Below, piece after piece: positions 8,682-16,479 of a stretch of DNA of 64,000 bases (position 1 is the first letter of the stretch; every line of letters starts with the position of its first letter). The translations under genes and the position numbers were made by a program. The notes under the pieces are model-generated. The model worked only from the letters and a program-made list of their open reading frames with translations, made no database searches and was not told where the DNA came from. Location: positions 1 to 64,000 of the forward strand of contig NZ_DATLJA010000022.1 of the NCBI RefSeq assembly GCF_035539115.1, read 5' to 3'. The stretch comes from Desulfitobacterium_A sp035539115 (GTDB taxonomy: Bacteria; Bacillota; Desulfitobacteriia; Desulfitobacteriales; Desulfitobacteriaceae).

Positions 8682-9521
8682 TCATCTCAACTCAATTTTA
8701 CTACTCGAGAACGAATTTTTCACGTCACTTTTCATTGGGGGCAAATACTCTGGAAAAATTTCATACGGACTTTCCTCACCATAATGGACATAACTTAGAG
8801 TTAGCCCCCGAGCCCGTGCCGTAATTCCAGCACGCTTTCGATCCAAACTGAGTAAAATATTCGGAATTTCTTCAGCTTGAATCCAACCCTTTCCGACATT
8901 AATCAAGGTCCCGGCAATAATCCGCACCATGTTATAGAGAAACCCATTACCAATACAGGTGATCCGTAGGAGTCCTTCATCCTCCTGGATTCGGCAAACG
9001 TACAAATTACGGTCAAAGGTTTTACTTACTCCTCCAGCCGAGGAAAAGGCTTTAAAATTATGCTTCCCTTCAAGCAAATGGGCAGCAAGTTTCATCTCCT
9101 CAACCCGTAAGGGAATCGGCTCATGCAGTGCATACAACCGGGTAAAGACATTGGAAATGGGTTGATTATCGATTCTGTAATCATAGCGTTTCCAGCGAGC
9201 GGAAAAACGAGCATGAAACTCCTGGGGAGCAGTCTGTGCTTCCAAAATCCGAATATCCCTTGGCAGCAAACTATTAAAAGCCTTCGGAATCTTTGCATCG
9301 GGAATTTGGGCTGCAGTTAGAAAATTGACCACTTGCCCGGTTGCATGCACACCTCTATCTGTGCGTCCCGCTGTATTTAGGGTAACTTCTTCGCCAACCA
9401 ATTTTCTCCATACTAATTCTAGGGTACCCTGAATCGTCGGGCCATGGAATTCCGGTTGCCGTTGGAACCCATGGTACATTGTACCGTCATAACTTACTTT
9501 TAATCGTATATTCCTCATCAT
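8682..9521 (-). CDS. truA: tRNA pseudouridine(38-40) synthase
   Basis: A 279-residue TruA, which isomerises uridines 38-40 in the anticodon arm of tRNA. It starts MRNIRLKVSYDGTMYHGFQR and has the catalytic Asp in AGRTDRGVHATGQ (about residue 54) and the FLYNMVRIIAGTL block. GGAAGTG precedes two consecutive ATG codons (9521 and 9518); either could be used. The C-terminal tail is some 20 residues longer than the common form. In related genomes truA precedes rplM-rpsI, as here apart from the inserted lipoprotein gene. Confidence 0.95.
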   Translation of the reverse strand: MMRNIRLKVSYDGTMYHGFQRQPEFHGPTIQGTLELVWRKLVGEEVTLNTAGRTDRGVHATGQVVNFLTAAQIPDAKIPKAFNSLLPRDIRILEAQTAPQEFHARFSARWKRYDYRIDNQPISNVFTRLYALHEPIPLRVEEMKLAAHLLEGKHNFKAFSSAGGVSKTFDRNLYVCRIQEDEGLLRITCIGNGFLYNMVRIIAGTLINVGKGWIQAEEIPNILLSLDRKRAGITARARGLTLSYVHYGEESPYEIFPEYLPPMKSDVKNSFSSSKIELR

Positions 9522-9810
9522 AACACTTCCAAATGAATCAATTTTAGACTAAACACTTGATAAATTCGAAATAAACGCCTTAGTCATCCAGAATGAATAA
9601 TATAGGGTTAGCGGATAACCGTCAAGGGTCATAACCTTAGAATTGTAAAACAAAGATAAATCAGCTGAATATTCTGTCATTTTGTGAATCCACATTTTGT
9701 GAATCCAATAACTTGGATTTTTAGACCATTGACCGTTGGCACTGGTGCTTTCATCTTCACAACGTAAACTTCCTCCGTACCTTCTGATAAAATACCTGTA
9801 GAAGAAACTC
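9522..9810. other. divergent intergenic region between truA and acs
   Basis: No gene is visible. A short tandem duplication, CATTTTGTGAATCCA repeated twice in a row, lies around 9680-9710. Promoters for truA (minus) and acs (plus) should both lie here, but no box pair is good enough to report. Confidence 0.4.
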
Positions 9811-9850
9811 GGCTAACTCCTCATCCTGATTTTAGGATGAGGAGTTAGCC
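9811..9850 (+). promoter_or_regulatory. long perfect hairpin in acs leader
   Basis: GGCTAACTCCTCATCCT (9811-9827) pairs perfectly with AGGATGAGGAGTTAGCC (9834-9850) around a 6-base loop, a 17-bp stem ending 23 bases before the acs ATG. No T-run follows, so it is not a standard terminator. It could stabilise the mRNA, bind a regulator as a DNA palindrome, or affect access to the nearby ribosome-binding site. Confidence 0.6.
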
Positions 9851-9873
9851 AAGGAAGTTGCGGAGGGGATTTT

Positions 9874-11808
9874 ATGCAGGAGGAACGATTAGAAGCTTTA
9901 TTACAAGAGGACCGAGTATTTAAACCCAACCCGGAATTCACTGCTCAAGCAAACATTCGCACACCTGAAATCTACGAAATGGGGCAAGAGCGCCTCAACT
10001 TCTGGGAAAAACAAGCCGAACGTCTAGACTGGTTTGAACCTTGGGAGAAAACCTTGGAATGGAAGCCTCCCTTTGCTAAGTGGTATCTCGGAGGAAAACT
10101 AAACGCTTCCTATAATTGTCTTGACCGACATCTACAGGATTGGCACCGGAATAAAGCTGCTCTTATATTCGAAGGAGAAAATGGAGACAGTCGGGTTCTT
10201 ACGTATCAAGATCTCCACCGTGAAGTCTCCCAATTCGCGAATGTTCTCAAATCCCTGGGAGTGAGTAAAGGAGATCGCGTTACGATTTACCTCCCGATGA
10301 TTCCCGAAGCGGTTATCTCCATGCTGGCCTGCGCCCGGATCGGTGCTCCACATAGTGTCGTTTTCGGTGGATTTAGCTCAGACGCCTTACGGGATCGGGT
10401 TAATGATGCCCAAGCCAAAGTTGTTATTACTTCAGACGGTGGGTTTCGCCGAGGAAGTATCATTCCTTTAAAAGAAAATACCGATATCGCACTCCAAGAC
10501 GTAGAATGTGTTGAACACGTCGTCGTCGTTCAGCGAACAGTCCATGGCGTAAACATGCAAGAAAATCGCGATATTTGGTACCATGAAGCCATGAAAAACG
10601 CTTCTCCAAATTGCCCAGCCGAGCCCATGGATGCGGAAGATATGCTCTTTATCCTTTATACGAGCGGAACGACCGGTAAGCCTAAAGGGGTAGTTCATAC
10701 CACAGGCGGATATATGGTCGGAGTCTCAACAACCCATGAGTGGGTCTTTGACTTAAAAGAAGAGGATGTCTATTGGTGTACCGCTGATGTCGGCTGGATT
10801 ACCGGTCATTCTTATATCGTTTATGGACCGCTTGCCAACGGTGCCACACTTGTCCTCTATGAAGGGAGCCCAGATTACCCGAATAAAGACCGTTACTGGG
10901 AAATCATCGAGAAATACCGGGTAAGTATTCTTTATACTGCACCAACTGCGATCCGGACCTTCATGAAATGGGGCCCAAGTTATCCGCAAAAACGAGATCT
11001 CTCAAGCCTTCGACTTCTTGGTACTGTGGGTGAGCCGATTAACCCGGAAGCGTGGATGTGGTACAACAAATATATCGGTGGAGAGCATTGCCCGATTGTT
11101 GATACCTGGTGGCAAACAGAAACTGGGATGATTATGATGACTCCTTTACCTGGAGTAACTGCCCTCAAACCGGGCTCCTGCACGGTCCCCTTTCCCGGCG
11201 TAAAAATAGAAGTGGTCGACAGCTCTGGAAAACCTGTTCCCAAAGGAAGCGGTGGCTACCTTGTCATCCGGGAACCCTGGCCCGCGATGTTACGGACCGT
11301 CTATGGGGATCCCCAACGCTATGAAAGCACGTATTTTGGCAACTGGCCCGGGATTTATTTCACTGGTGACGGGGCTAAATGGGATGAAGACGGTTATTTC
11401 TGGATTCTCGGCCGAGTCGATGACGTGATCAATGTCTCTGGGCACCGCATTGGCACGATGGAAGTAGAAAGCGCACTTGTCGACCATCCGTTTGTCGCCG
11501 AAGCTGCCGTTATTGGCAAGGCCCATGAAGTTAAAGGGCAAGCCCTCTCTGCCTTTGTCACCTTAAAAGAAGGGATCGAAATCTATCCCACGCTCATCGA
11601 TGAACTGAAAAAACACGTCGCGAAAAAGATCGGCACCCTCGCCCGCCCCGATGATATTTTCTTTACCGCAGAACTACCCAAGACCCGAAGTGGAAAAATC
11701 ATGCGCCGACTTCTCCGAGATATTGCTGAAGGGCGGGCCCTCGGGGATACGACTACTTTAGCCGATGTCACGGTCGTAAATTCTCTAAAGGCAAAATATC
11801 AGGATTAG
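9874..11808 (+). CDS. acs: acetyl-CoA synthetase (AMP-forming)
   Basis: A 644-residue adenylate-forming enzyme converting acetate, ATP and CoA to acetyl-CoA, AMP and PPi. It shows the P-loop-like YTSGTTGKPKGVVHTTGGY, the Acs-specific VGWITGHSY and DTWWQTETG, and the C-terminal LPKTRSGKIMRR with the catalytic and acetylatable Lys near 608. GCGGAGGGG precedes the start. The next gene is an OFA-family carrier, suggesting a unit for uptake and activation of acetate or another small carboxylate. A long leader hairpin lies just upstream. Confidence 0.95.
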   Translation: MQEERLEALLQEDRVFKPNPEFTAQANIRTPEIYEMGQERLNFWEKQAERLDWFEPWEKTLEWKPPFAKWYLGGKLNASYNCLDRHLQDWHRNKAALIFEGENGDSRVLTYQDLHREVSQFANVLKSLGVSKGDRVTIYLPMIPEAVISMLACARIGAPHSVVFGGFSSDALRDRVNDAQAKVVITSDGGFRRGSIIPLKENTDIALQDVECVEHVVVVQRTVHGVNMQENRDIWYHEAMKNASPNCPAEPMDAEDMLFILYTSGTTGKPKGVVHTTGGYMVGVSTTHEWVFDLKEEDVYWCTADVGWITGHSYIVYGPLANGATLVLYEGSPDYPNKDRYWEIIEKYRVSILYTAPTAIRTFMKWGPSYPQKRDLSSLRLLGTVGEPINPEAWMWYNKYIGGEHCPIVDTWWQTETGMIMMTPLPGVTALKPGSCTVPFPGVKIEVVDSSGKPVPKGSGGYLVIREPWPAMLRTVYGDPQRYESTYFGNWPGIYFTGDGAKWDEDGYFWILGRVDDVINVSGHRIGTMEVESALVDHPFVAEAAVIGKAHEVKGQALSAFVTLKEGIEIYPTLIDELKKHVAKKIGTLARPDDIFFTAELPKTRSGKIMRRLLRDIAEGRALGDTTTLADVTVVNSLKAKYQD

Positions 11809-11938
11809 GTCCCTTTGAAGGGTGGATTTTGTTCACTTGTTTCTGTCTCTATGTGAAGGGCCCAAGATTGTACAGATAAATGAGGGGGAAAGTGTATAGG
11901 TGTAGTTTTTGTGAAGGGCTTGAAAGGAGACCTAGAAA

Positions 11939-13222
11939 ATGAATAGAACAGCGCGTGGATGGTCAGTCACACTGGCTGGAACTGGAATCAATCTCGCCTT
12001 AGGCGTACTCTATACCTGGAGCGTTTTCGCGGCAGCTTTGACGGAACAGCTTCATTGGACCAAAATCGCAGCCTCTCTTCCCTACACTGTAGCCTGTGCC
12101 ATGTTTGCCTTAATGATGGTTCCTGCAGGACGGCTTCAAGATCGCTACGGGCCCCGCTGGATCGCAACACTTGGAGGACTCTTCGTCGGAGTAGGGCTTA
12201 TTTCAAGCAGTTTTACTCATAGCTTGACCCTCCTGATCCTGACTTTTGGCGTGATCGCCGGAATTGGGATTGGCCTTGGTTACTCTGCTGCCACTCCTGC
12301 GGCTGTCAAATGGTTCCCTGCTCAAAAGAAAGGGCTGATATCCGGAATTGTTGTCGCAGGGTTTGGTCTCGCTTCCCTCTATATTGCCCCCATGACTAAC
12401 AGCTTTATTAAGACTTTTAGTATCGAGGGCGCTTTCCGGATTGAAGGGATTATGTTTCTAATCGCCATCGTAGCCCTCTCGCAAATTCTTGCCGTTCCAC
12501 TGGCTCCGCCCCAAGTTTCTGCCCAGGCACATACCAAAGTACAAATCCTCACTTCTCCTGGCTCTCCATCAAATCAAGGCACGCCTCCGCTATCTCCTGG
12601 TCTTCTGAAAACCGATTATTCCTGGCAACAAATGCTAAGGACTTCTCATTTTTACCTTCTCTGGATCATGTTTGCCTCCGGCGCCACTGCCGGACTGATG
12701 ATCATCGGTCAACTCTCCAGTATTGCTAAGATTCAGGCCGGAATTTCCTGGGGCTATGCTATGGTCGCACTTCTCGCCATCTTTAACGCCGGAGGGCGAA
12801 TCCTCGCAGGTTGGCTCTCGGACAAAATTGGTCGGGCCTGGACAATGCGCCTCTTCTTCCTCCTCCAAGCCATCAATATGTTTGCCTTCTCACTTTACCG
12901 CACCCCAGAGCTCGTCGCCCTAGGAGCGGCCCTTGCTGGACTCGGTTATGGCTCTCTTCTCTCCCTCTTTCCCTCTGCAATCTATGACTTTTTTGGCACC
13001 AAAAATGGCGGAGTTAACTACGGGCTCGTCTTTACCGCTTGGGGTGTCGGAGGAGTCATCGGTCCGCTAATGGCCGGTGCAGTGGTCGACGCTACCAAAA
13101 ACTATTCAATAGCTTATACGATTGCCGCCTTACTTTGTTTACTCGCAAGTCTCCTGACCTTCTTACTCCGACAACCTACCCTAGAAACAGAGAATCAAAG
13201 GCTTCAGTCGAAACCCATCTAG
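11939..13222 (+). CDS. MFS transporter, oxalate/formate antiporter (OFA) family
   Basis: A 427-residue 12-TM major facilitator. It opens with RGWSVTLAGTGINLALGVLY and YTWSVFAAAL, typical of the OFA family of small-carboxylate carriers, and has MFS loop motifs GRLQDRYGPR and GWLSDKIGR. A cytoplasmic Pro/Ser-rich loop separates the halves near residue 200. AAAGGAG precedes the ATG. It follows acs by 130 bases in the same direction, so acetate or a related monocarboxylate is a reasonable guess for the substrate. Confidence 0.88.
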   Translation: MNRTARGWSVTLAGTGINLALGVLYTWSVFAAALTEQLHWTKIAASLPYTVACAMFALMMVPAGRLQDRYGPRWIATLGGLFVGVGLISSSFTHSLTLLILTFGVIAGIGIGLGYSAATPAAVKWFPAQKKGLISGIVVAGFGLASLYIAPMTNSFIKTFSIEGAFRIEGIMFLIAIVALSQILAVPLAPPQVSAQAHTKVQILTSPGSPSNQGTPPLSPGLLKTDYSWQQMLRTSHFYLLWIMFASGATAGLMIIGQLSSIAKIQAGISWGYAMVALLAIFNAGGRILAGWLSDKIGRAWTMRLFFLLQAINMFAFSLYRTPELVALGAALAGLGYGSLLSLFPSAIYDFFGTKNGGVNYGLVFTAWGVGGVIGPLMAGAVVDATKNYSIAYTIAALLCLLASLLTFLLRQPTLETENQRLQSKPI

Positions 13223-13244
13223 AACTAGAATACAATTGGAAACT

Positions 13245-13475
13245 TAAAGAAAACCCGGCTTTCGCCGAGCTTTGCGATATAGAAGACTTGGTCAGCGCCA
13301 AAGCGGTGGCCTTAGTCGCCTTATCCTGCCGAACTTAACCGCATTCATCGTAGGAAAGCGAAAACCGCTGGTTGCACTTATGCTATCTTCCCCAAACTTA
13401 TACTTTCTTACGAAAATGGACTACATTTTCATACCTCCCTGTGAATCGGCAGGTTCATGGAAGTTTCTGTTAGTA
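13245..13475 (+). repeat. dispersed structured repeat, copy 1 (with loop insertion)
   Basis: Shares TAAAGAAAAC, GGCTTTCGCCGAGCTT, GAAAGCGAAAACCGCTGG, TTGCACTTATGCTATCT and the closing TTTCTGTTAGTA with copies at 26071 and 56041. Here about 85 extra bases interrupt the loop between the hairpin arms, while the closing GCTTTC/GAAAGC pair is kept. It also carries the 60-base internal block (TTACGAAAATGGACTACATT onward) seen in copy 2. It is non-coding; the small frames inside it come from the repeat itself. Confidence 0.8.
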
Positions 13476-13483
13476 AAATAAAA

Positions 13484-13508
13484 GACCGGGGCTAAATCGT
13501 CCCCAGTC
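13484..13508 (-). terminator. terminator of tautomerase gene
   Basis: On the minus strand GACTGGGG and CCCCGGTC form an 8-bp stem (one G-T pair) followed by TTTTATTTTA. It lies about 30 bases past the 4-oxalocrotonate tautomerase stop. Confidence 0.7.
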
Positions 13509-13536
13509 TCCATCGGCTCCGGTTAACTTAAATGCT

Positions 13537-13752
13537 TCAGTCTTTAATCTCTTTAACTTTATCCCAATAAGGACTCTCAGTTAGGACGTCTCCACCAATT
13601 CCCATGTTGCTAAATTCATGTTCGTCCAAAACGACTGTAATTGATGGCATCGGGAGACCCGTTGCCATCGAAGCGGCTTGGCTCATACCATGAATTAAGC
13701 TTCTTTTCTGATCAATGCTTAATGTAGGTCCATCAAAATGAATCATTGGCAT
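13537..13752 (-). CDS. 4-oxalocrotonate tautomerase family protein
   Basis: A 71-residue member of the tautomerase superfamily. The ATG at 13752 puts the catalytic proline directly after the initiator Met (MPMIHFDGPTLS), as the family requires, and GGAGGTG lies 6 bases upstream; the longer TTG-started frame would bury this proline and is rejected. The remainder (SITVVLDEHEFSNMGIGGD) fits the small 4-OT fold, which assembles as a hexamer. Enzymes of this group ketonise 2-hydroxymuconate-like enols. No aromatic meta-pathway gene is adjacent, so the substrate is open. Confidence 0.88.
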   Translation of the reverse strand: MPMIHFDGPTLSIDQKRSLIHGMSQAASMATGLPMPSITVVLDEHEFSNMGIGGDVLTESPYWDKVKEIKD

Positions 13753-13945
13753 AATAGGCACCTCCAAAAAACGTTTATGTCGACTCTATTAAATTTCCCC
13801 ATTCTGAAAAAAATCATGTAGAATTCTTCAGAAAGCTAAAAATCTATCTGAAAAATCCATAAACTTCATTAAATATCCCAGAAGTGTTGCAGGAAACAGA
13901 CAAGAAATGAAGAATAAGATATCAACAGCATAAAGGAATTAAGGC

Positions 13946-13999
13946 CATGGAGGTCTCCTTCCATTTTACGGGAATGGAAATCTCTATGGTCTTTTTTAA
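13946..13999 (+). promoter_or_regulatory. leader hairpin with T-run upstream of cooT
   Basis: GGCCATGGAG near 13946 pairs with CTCTATGGTC near 13981-13990, with an inner helix CCTTCCATT/AATGGAAAT, and TTTTTT follows immediately. This is a terminator-like structure about 40 bases before the cooT start and after roughly 100 bases of upstream sequence. It could close an upstream transcript or act as an attenuator in a metal-responsive leader; no known riboswitch class could be confirmed by eye. Confidence 0.55.
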
Positions 14000-14035
14000 T
14001 TTCAAAGATAAATAAAATAAATGGAGGATTGCGGT

Positions 14036-14263
14036 ATGTGTGAAGCCAATGTGTATCTGAAAGAAGGAGAAAACGAAGTCTTGTTCATGGAAGCTGTGGA
14101 TATCATTGAGCCTTATGAAGATGGACTTAAACTTATTGATATTTTTGGTAAACAAAAATTTCTCTGGGCACGTATTAAGAACATGACACTTCTCAATCAC
14201 CGCATTCTTTTGGAACAAACCCCAATCTCTAAGGAGGCTACCCATGCAAGCTCCGATTCTTGA
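14036..14263 (+). CDS. cooT: CooT family nickel-binding protein
   Basis: A 75-residue protein starting MCEANVYLKEGENEVLFMEA. The Met-Cys start is the hallmark of CooT, a small Ni(II)-binding protein first linked to carbon monoxide dehydrogenase maturation, where the Cys2 thiolate contributes to the metal site. I use the ATG at 14036 because GGAGG lies 8 bases upstream and the earlier ATG at 14021 would displace Cys2. The gene overlaps the following cbiO-type ATPase gene by 20 bases, so a role in nickel or cobalt handling is likely. Confidence 0.85.
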   Translation: MCEANVYLKEGENEVLFMEAVDIIEPYEDGLKLIDIFGKQKFLWARIKNMTLLNHRILLEQTPISKEATHASSDS

Positions 14264-15035
14264 ACTTAATCATCTTTCCTATGCTTATGTTCAAGATAAG
14301 AATGTACTTTCGAACATTTCGTTAAACTTCTTCGCTGGGGAAAGCGTCGTCATCCTTGGTGCTAACGGGTGTGGAAAATCCACCCTGCTCAAGATCCTGA
14401 GTGGCTTGCTTCATCCAACGTCCGGTACCATCACTGCGTTTGGTAGGGAAGTCACCGAAAAATCTTTACTGGAACGAAGCTTTCTCTCTGAGTTTAGACA
14501 ACGAATAGGATTTATCTTTCAGAATTCAGATGCTCAGCTCTTTTCAACCACAGTTCGTGATGAATTATCCTTCGCCCCGCTCCAAGCTGGACTCTCGCCC
14601 CAGGTCATTTCTGAACGTGTTCAGGATATCGCTGAGCTTTTGGGTATTTCCCACTTACTAAATCGCCCACCCTACCATTTAAGCGGAGGAGAAAAGAAGA
14701 AGGTCGCGCTAGCCAGCGTTCTTTCCGTCAATCCTGACATTCTTTTTCTCGATGAGCCGACCAATGGGCTCGATCCCCGAACTCAATATTGGTTGGTAGA
14801 ATTTCTGAGTACCCTTCATTCGAAAGGTAAAACGATTATTACAGCGACCCATGATCTCTCCATTGTGGAAGATATTGCCGAACGTGTGATTATCTTTCGC
14901 GAAGACCATACGATTGCGGCTGATGGTTCTTGTCTACCCCTGCTGTCAGATCGTCAGTTGCTCCTGGATGTTAATCTTATTCATGCCCGTTCCCATTTTC
15001 ATGTGGGAGGTGCGCGACAGCATGGAGGGTTATGA
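14244..15035 (+). CDS. cbiO: energy-coupling factor ABC transporter ATPase, CbiO type
   Basis: A 263-residue ABC ATPase with Walker A LGANGCGKST, signature HLSGGEKKKVAL and Walker B ILFLDEPTNGLDPR. The family energises ECF transporters for cobalt, nickel and vitamins. AAGGAGG precedes the ATG inside the end of cooT. No membrane partner (cbiM, cbiN, cbiQ) follows; the next gene is convergent and overlaps by 6 bases. Coupling with cooT suggests a nickel or cobalt system whose other subunits are encoded elsewhere. Confidence 0.88.
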   Translation: MQAPILELNHLSYAYVQDKNVLSNISLNFFAGESVVILGANGCGKSTLLKILSGLLHPTSGTITAFGREVTEKSLLERSFLSEFRQRIGFIFQNSDAQLFSTTVRDELSFAPLQAGLSPQVISERVQDIAELLGISHLLNRPPYHLSGGEKKKVALASVLSVNPDILFLDEPTNGLDPRTQYWLVEFLSTLHSKGKTIITATHDLSIVEDIAERVIIFREDHTIAADGSCLPLLSDRQLLLDVNLIHARSHFHVGGARQHGGL

Positions 15036-15683
15036 CATACCCAGTAGATAATGGTAAAGCTCTTGCCGTTCCCCTACACTAATGACTCCAATTATTTTCT
15101 CTTCTTCAAAAACCGTATAGATCACTCGGTATTTTTTGTTAAACTCCCCGTCTAAGGAGATTCGGTATGTTTCATAAAAAGGTCCCTTAAGGCGTTTATA
15201 ATTTAATGGATCTTTTTCTAATGCTTGAAATACCTTTATTATTTCCTCGTTCACTCGTTGGGGGAGTTTATGAATGTCACGTTCAGAACGGAAGGATAAA
15301 AAAACACGATAGGGGCCTTGAGTATCATTTGCTAAAAGGCCCAGGAGTTTTTGCCATTGTATTGCTTCCCCTTTTTGGTTTGCCCTTCTCGCCTCTTCGG
15401 AAAGTCGGTCGAGTACCGTACTTAATTGGACTTTTCGATGTAAAAACTTCTCCTGTAATTGATCTCCGGTACAACCCTCGCAATGAAGGTCTTGTAAAAT
15501 CAAATCTTCAAAGAAATCAGAAAGAGGACCAACTGAACGTTCTGCGCTCCTAACCCTAACCTTACCCTCAAGATCAACTGTAAGTGCTAATAGATCACCT
15601 GGTACTAAGCCTAATACTTCTCTTAGTTCTTCCGGCAAAATGACTTCTCCGTTTGCCCCTACACTTACGCGATATGTATCCAT
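15030..15683 (-). CDS. AbrB/SpoVT-domain and RelE/ParE-domain fusion protein
   Basis: A 217-residue two-domain protein. Residues 1-47 (VSVGANGEVILPEELREVLG, then GDLLALTVD) form an AbrB/SpoVT swapped-hairpin DNA-binding domain as in MazE/PrlF-type antitoxins. Residues about 48-120 are a charged helical linker with a CEGC pair. Residues about 123-217 (FLSFRSERDIHKLPQRVNEE, LKGPFYETYRISLD, KYRVIYTVFEEEKIIGVISV) match the RelE/ParE toxin fold, retaining the two Arg-containing strands but with GERQELYHY where GHRxxVY is common. Antitoxin and toxin modules are normally separate genes. A regulator with a retired toxin domain or a self-neutralised toxin are both possible. Confidence 0.8.
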   Translation of the reverse strand: MDTYRVSVGANGEVILPEELREVLGLVPGDLLALTVDLEGKVRVRSAERSVGPLSDFFEDLILQDLHCEGCTGDQLQEKFLHRKVQLSTVLDRLSEEARRANQKGEAIQWQKLLGLLANDTQGPYRVFLSFRSERDIHKLPQRVNEEIIKVFQALEKDPLNYKRLKGPFYETYRISLDGEFNKKYRVIYTVFEEEKIIGVISVGERQELYHYLLGMS

Positions 15684-15821
15684 AGTTTTTTCCCTCCTTT
15701 ACTTCATTATAGCTTACATTTCTTCCTTCGGAATGTCGTTCAGCCATGTTATCCGACCATTTGGCTTATTATTCTGAAAGGCATTATTCGGAACGTGAAA
15801 AATGAAAGGCAGGTATTTTCC

Positions 15822-16415
15822 GTGAAAATTCAATTTCAAGCCATTGGCACTATCCATTCTCCGTATCTTCCCGCCCTTCCAACCCCTCACCAACCCCAAA
15901 AGGATGCCCCCGGTGAATTTTGGATCACCCTAAATCCGGAATTTCAAGAAGGGCTTGATAAGCTTTCAACCTATCGTTATCTTTATGTCCTTTACTATTT
16001 AGATCAAACCCAACCTAGCTCTGAGCTTCATATTCATCCCTCTTGGGCACCCGAGATCGAAGTCGGCGTCTTCGCCAGCCGCTCACCCGTTCGTCCCAAC
16101 CCAATTGGCGTAAGCATCGTCGAGTTAAAGGGAATTGAAGGTAATGAAGTACTGATTTCTGGAATTGATGTTTATAATGGCACCCCATTACTTGATCTTA
16201 AGCCTTACATCCGTACACTTGATCTAAAATCGGATGCCAATGATGGCTGGTTCGATGAACTTCAAGACAAAGATCACTTAGTTGCGCATATGTTAGGGCT
16301 TCATCATGATCATAAGCACGGGCAACATGTTCATATTTCTTCATCTCCCAAGCTTTCACGAAGCCTGCGTACTACTCCGAAGAGAGATCCTCACGAGCAC
16401 AAGTCAAAGGAATAA
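15822..16415 (+). CDS. trmO: tRNA (N6-threonylcarbamoyladenosine(37)-N6)-methyltransferase TrmO (TsaA family)
   Basis: About 197 residues from the GTG at 15822, chosen because AAGGCAGG lies 8 bases upstream; an in-frame ATG at 15795 has no such site. The body is a TsaA/TrmO domain: QFQAIGTIHSPY at the start, GVFASRSPVRPNPIGVSIVE (SAM-binding and active region), and LLDLKPYI later. TrmO methylates t6A37 in tRNA-Thr using SAM. The C-terminus has a His-rich stretch (HHDHKHGQHVH) that might bind metal and is not a core feature of the family. Confidence 0.88.
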   Translation: MKIQFQAIGTIHSPYLPALPTPHQPQKDAPGEFWITLNPEFQEGLDKLSTYRYLYVLYYLDQTQPSSELHIHPSWAPEIEVGVFASRSPVRPNPIGVSIVELKGIEGNEVLISGIDVYNGTPLLDLKPYIRTLDLKSDANDGWFDELQDKDHLVAHMLGLHHDHKHGQHVHISSSPKLSRSLRTTPKRDPHEHKSKE

Positions 16416-16435
16416 AACTCTCCTCTAAAAAGTCA

Positions 16436-16473
16436 AACTCCGCATCACTAATCAATTTAGCTGATGCGGAGTT
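16436..16473. terminator. bidirectional terminator between trmO and Mn catalase
   Basis: AACTCCGCATCA (16436-16447) pairs perfectly with TGATGCGGAGTT (16462-16473); the loop can extend the helix with CTAA/TTAG. GTTTTATT follows on the plus strand. It lies between convergent genes and can serve both. Confidence 0.85.
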
Positions 16474-16479
16474 GTTTTA

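Noticed and set aside
13272..13481. 69-codon plus-strand frame similar to one at 26042-26227
   Set aside because: The similarity comes from the non-coding dispersed repeat shared by both sites; starts, lengths and frames are inconsistent between copies and there is no ribosome-binding site.
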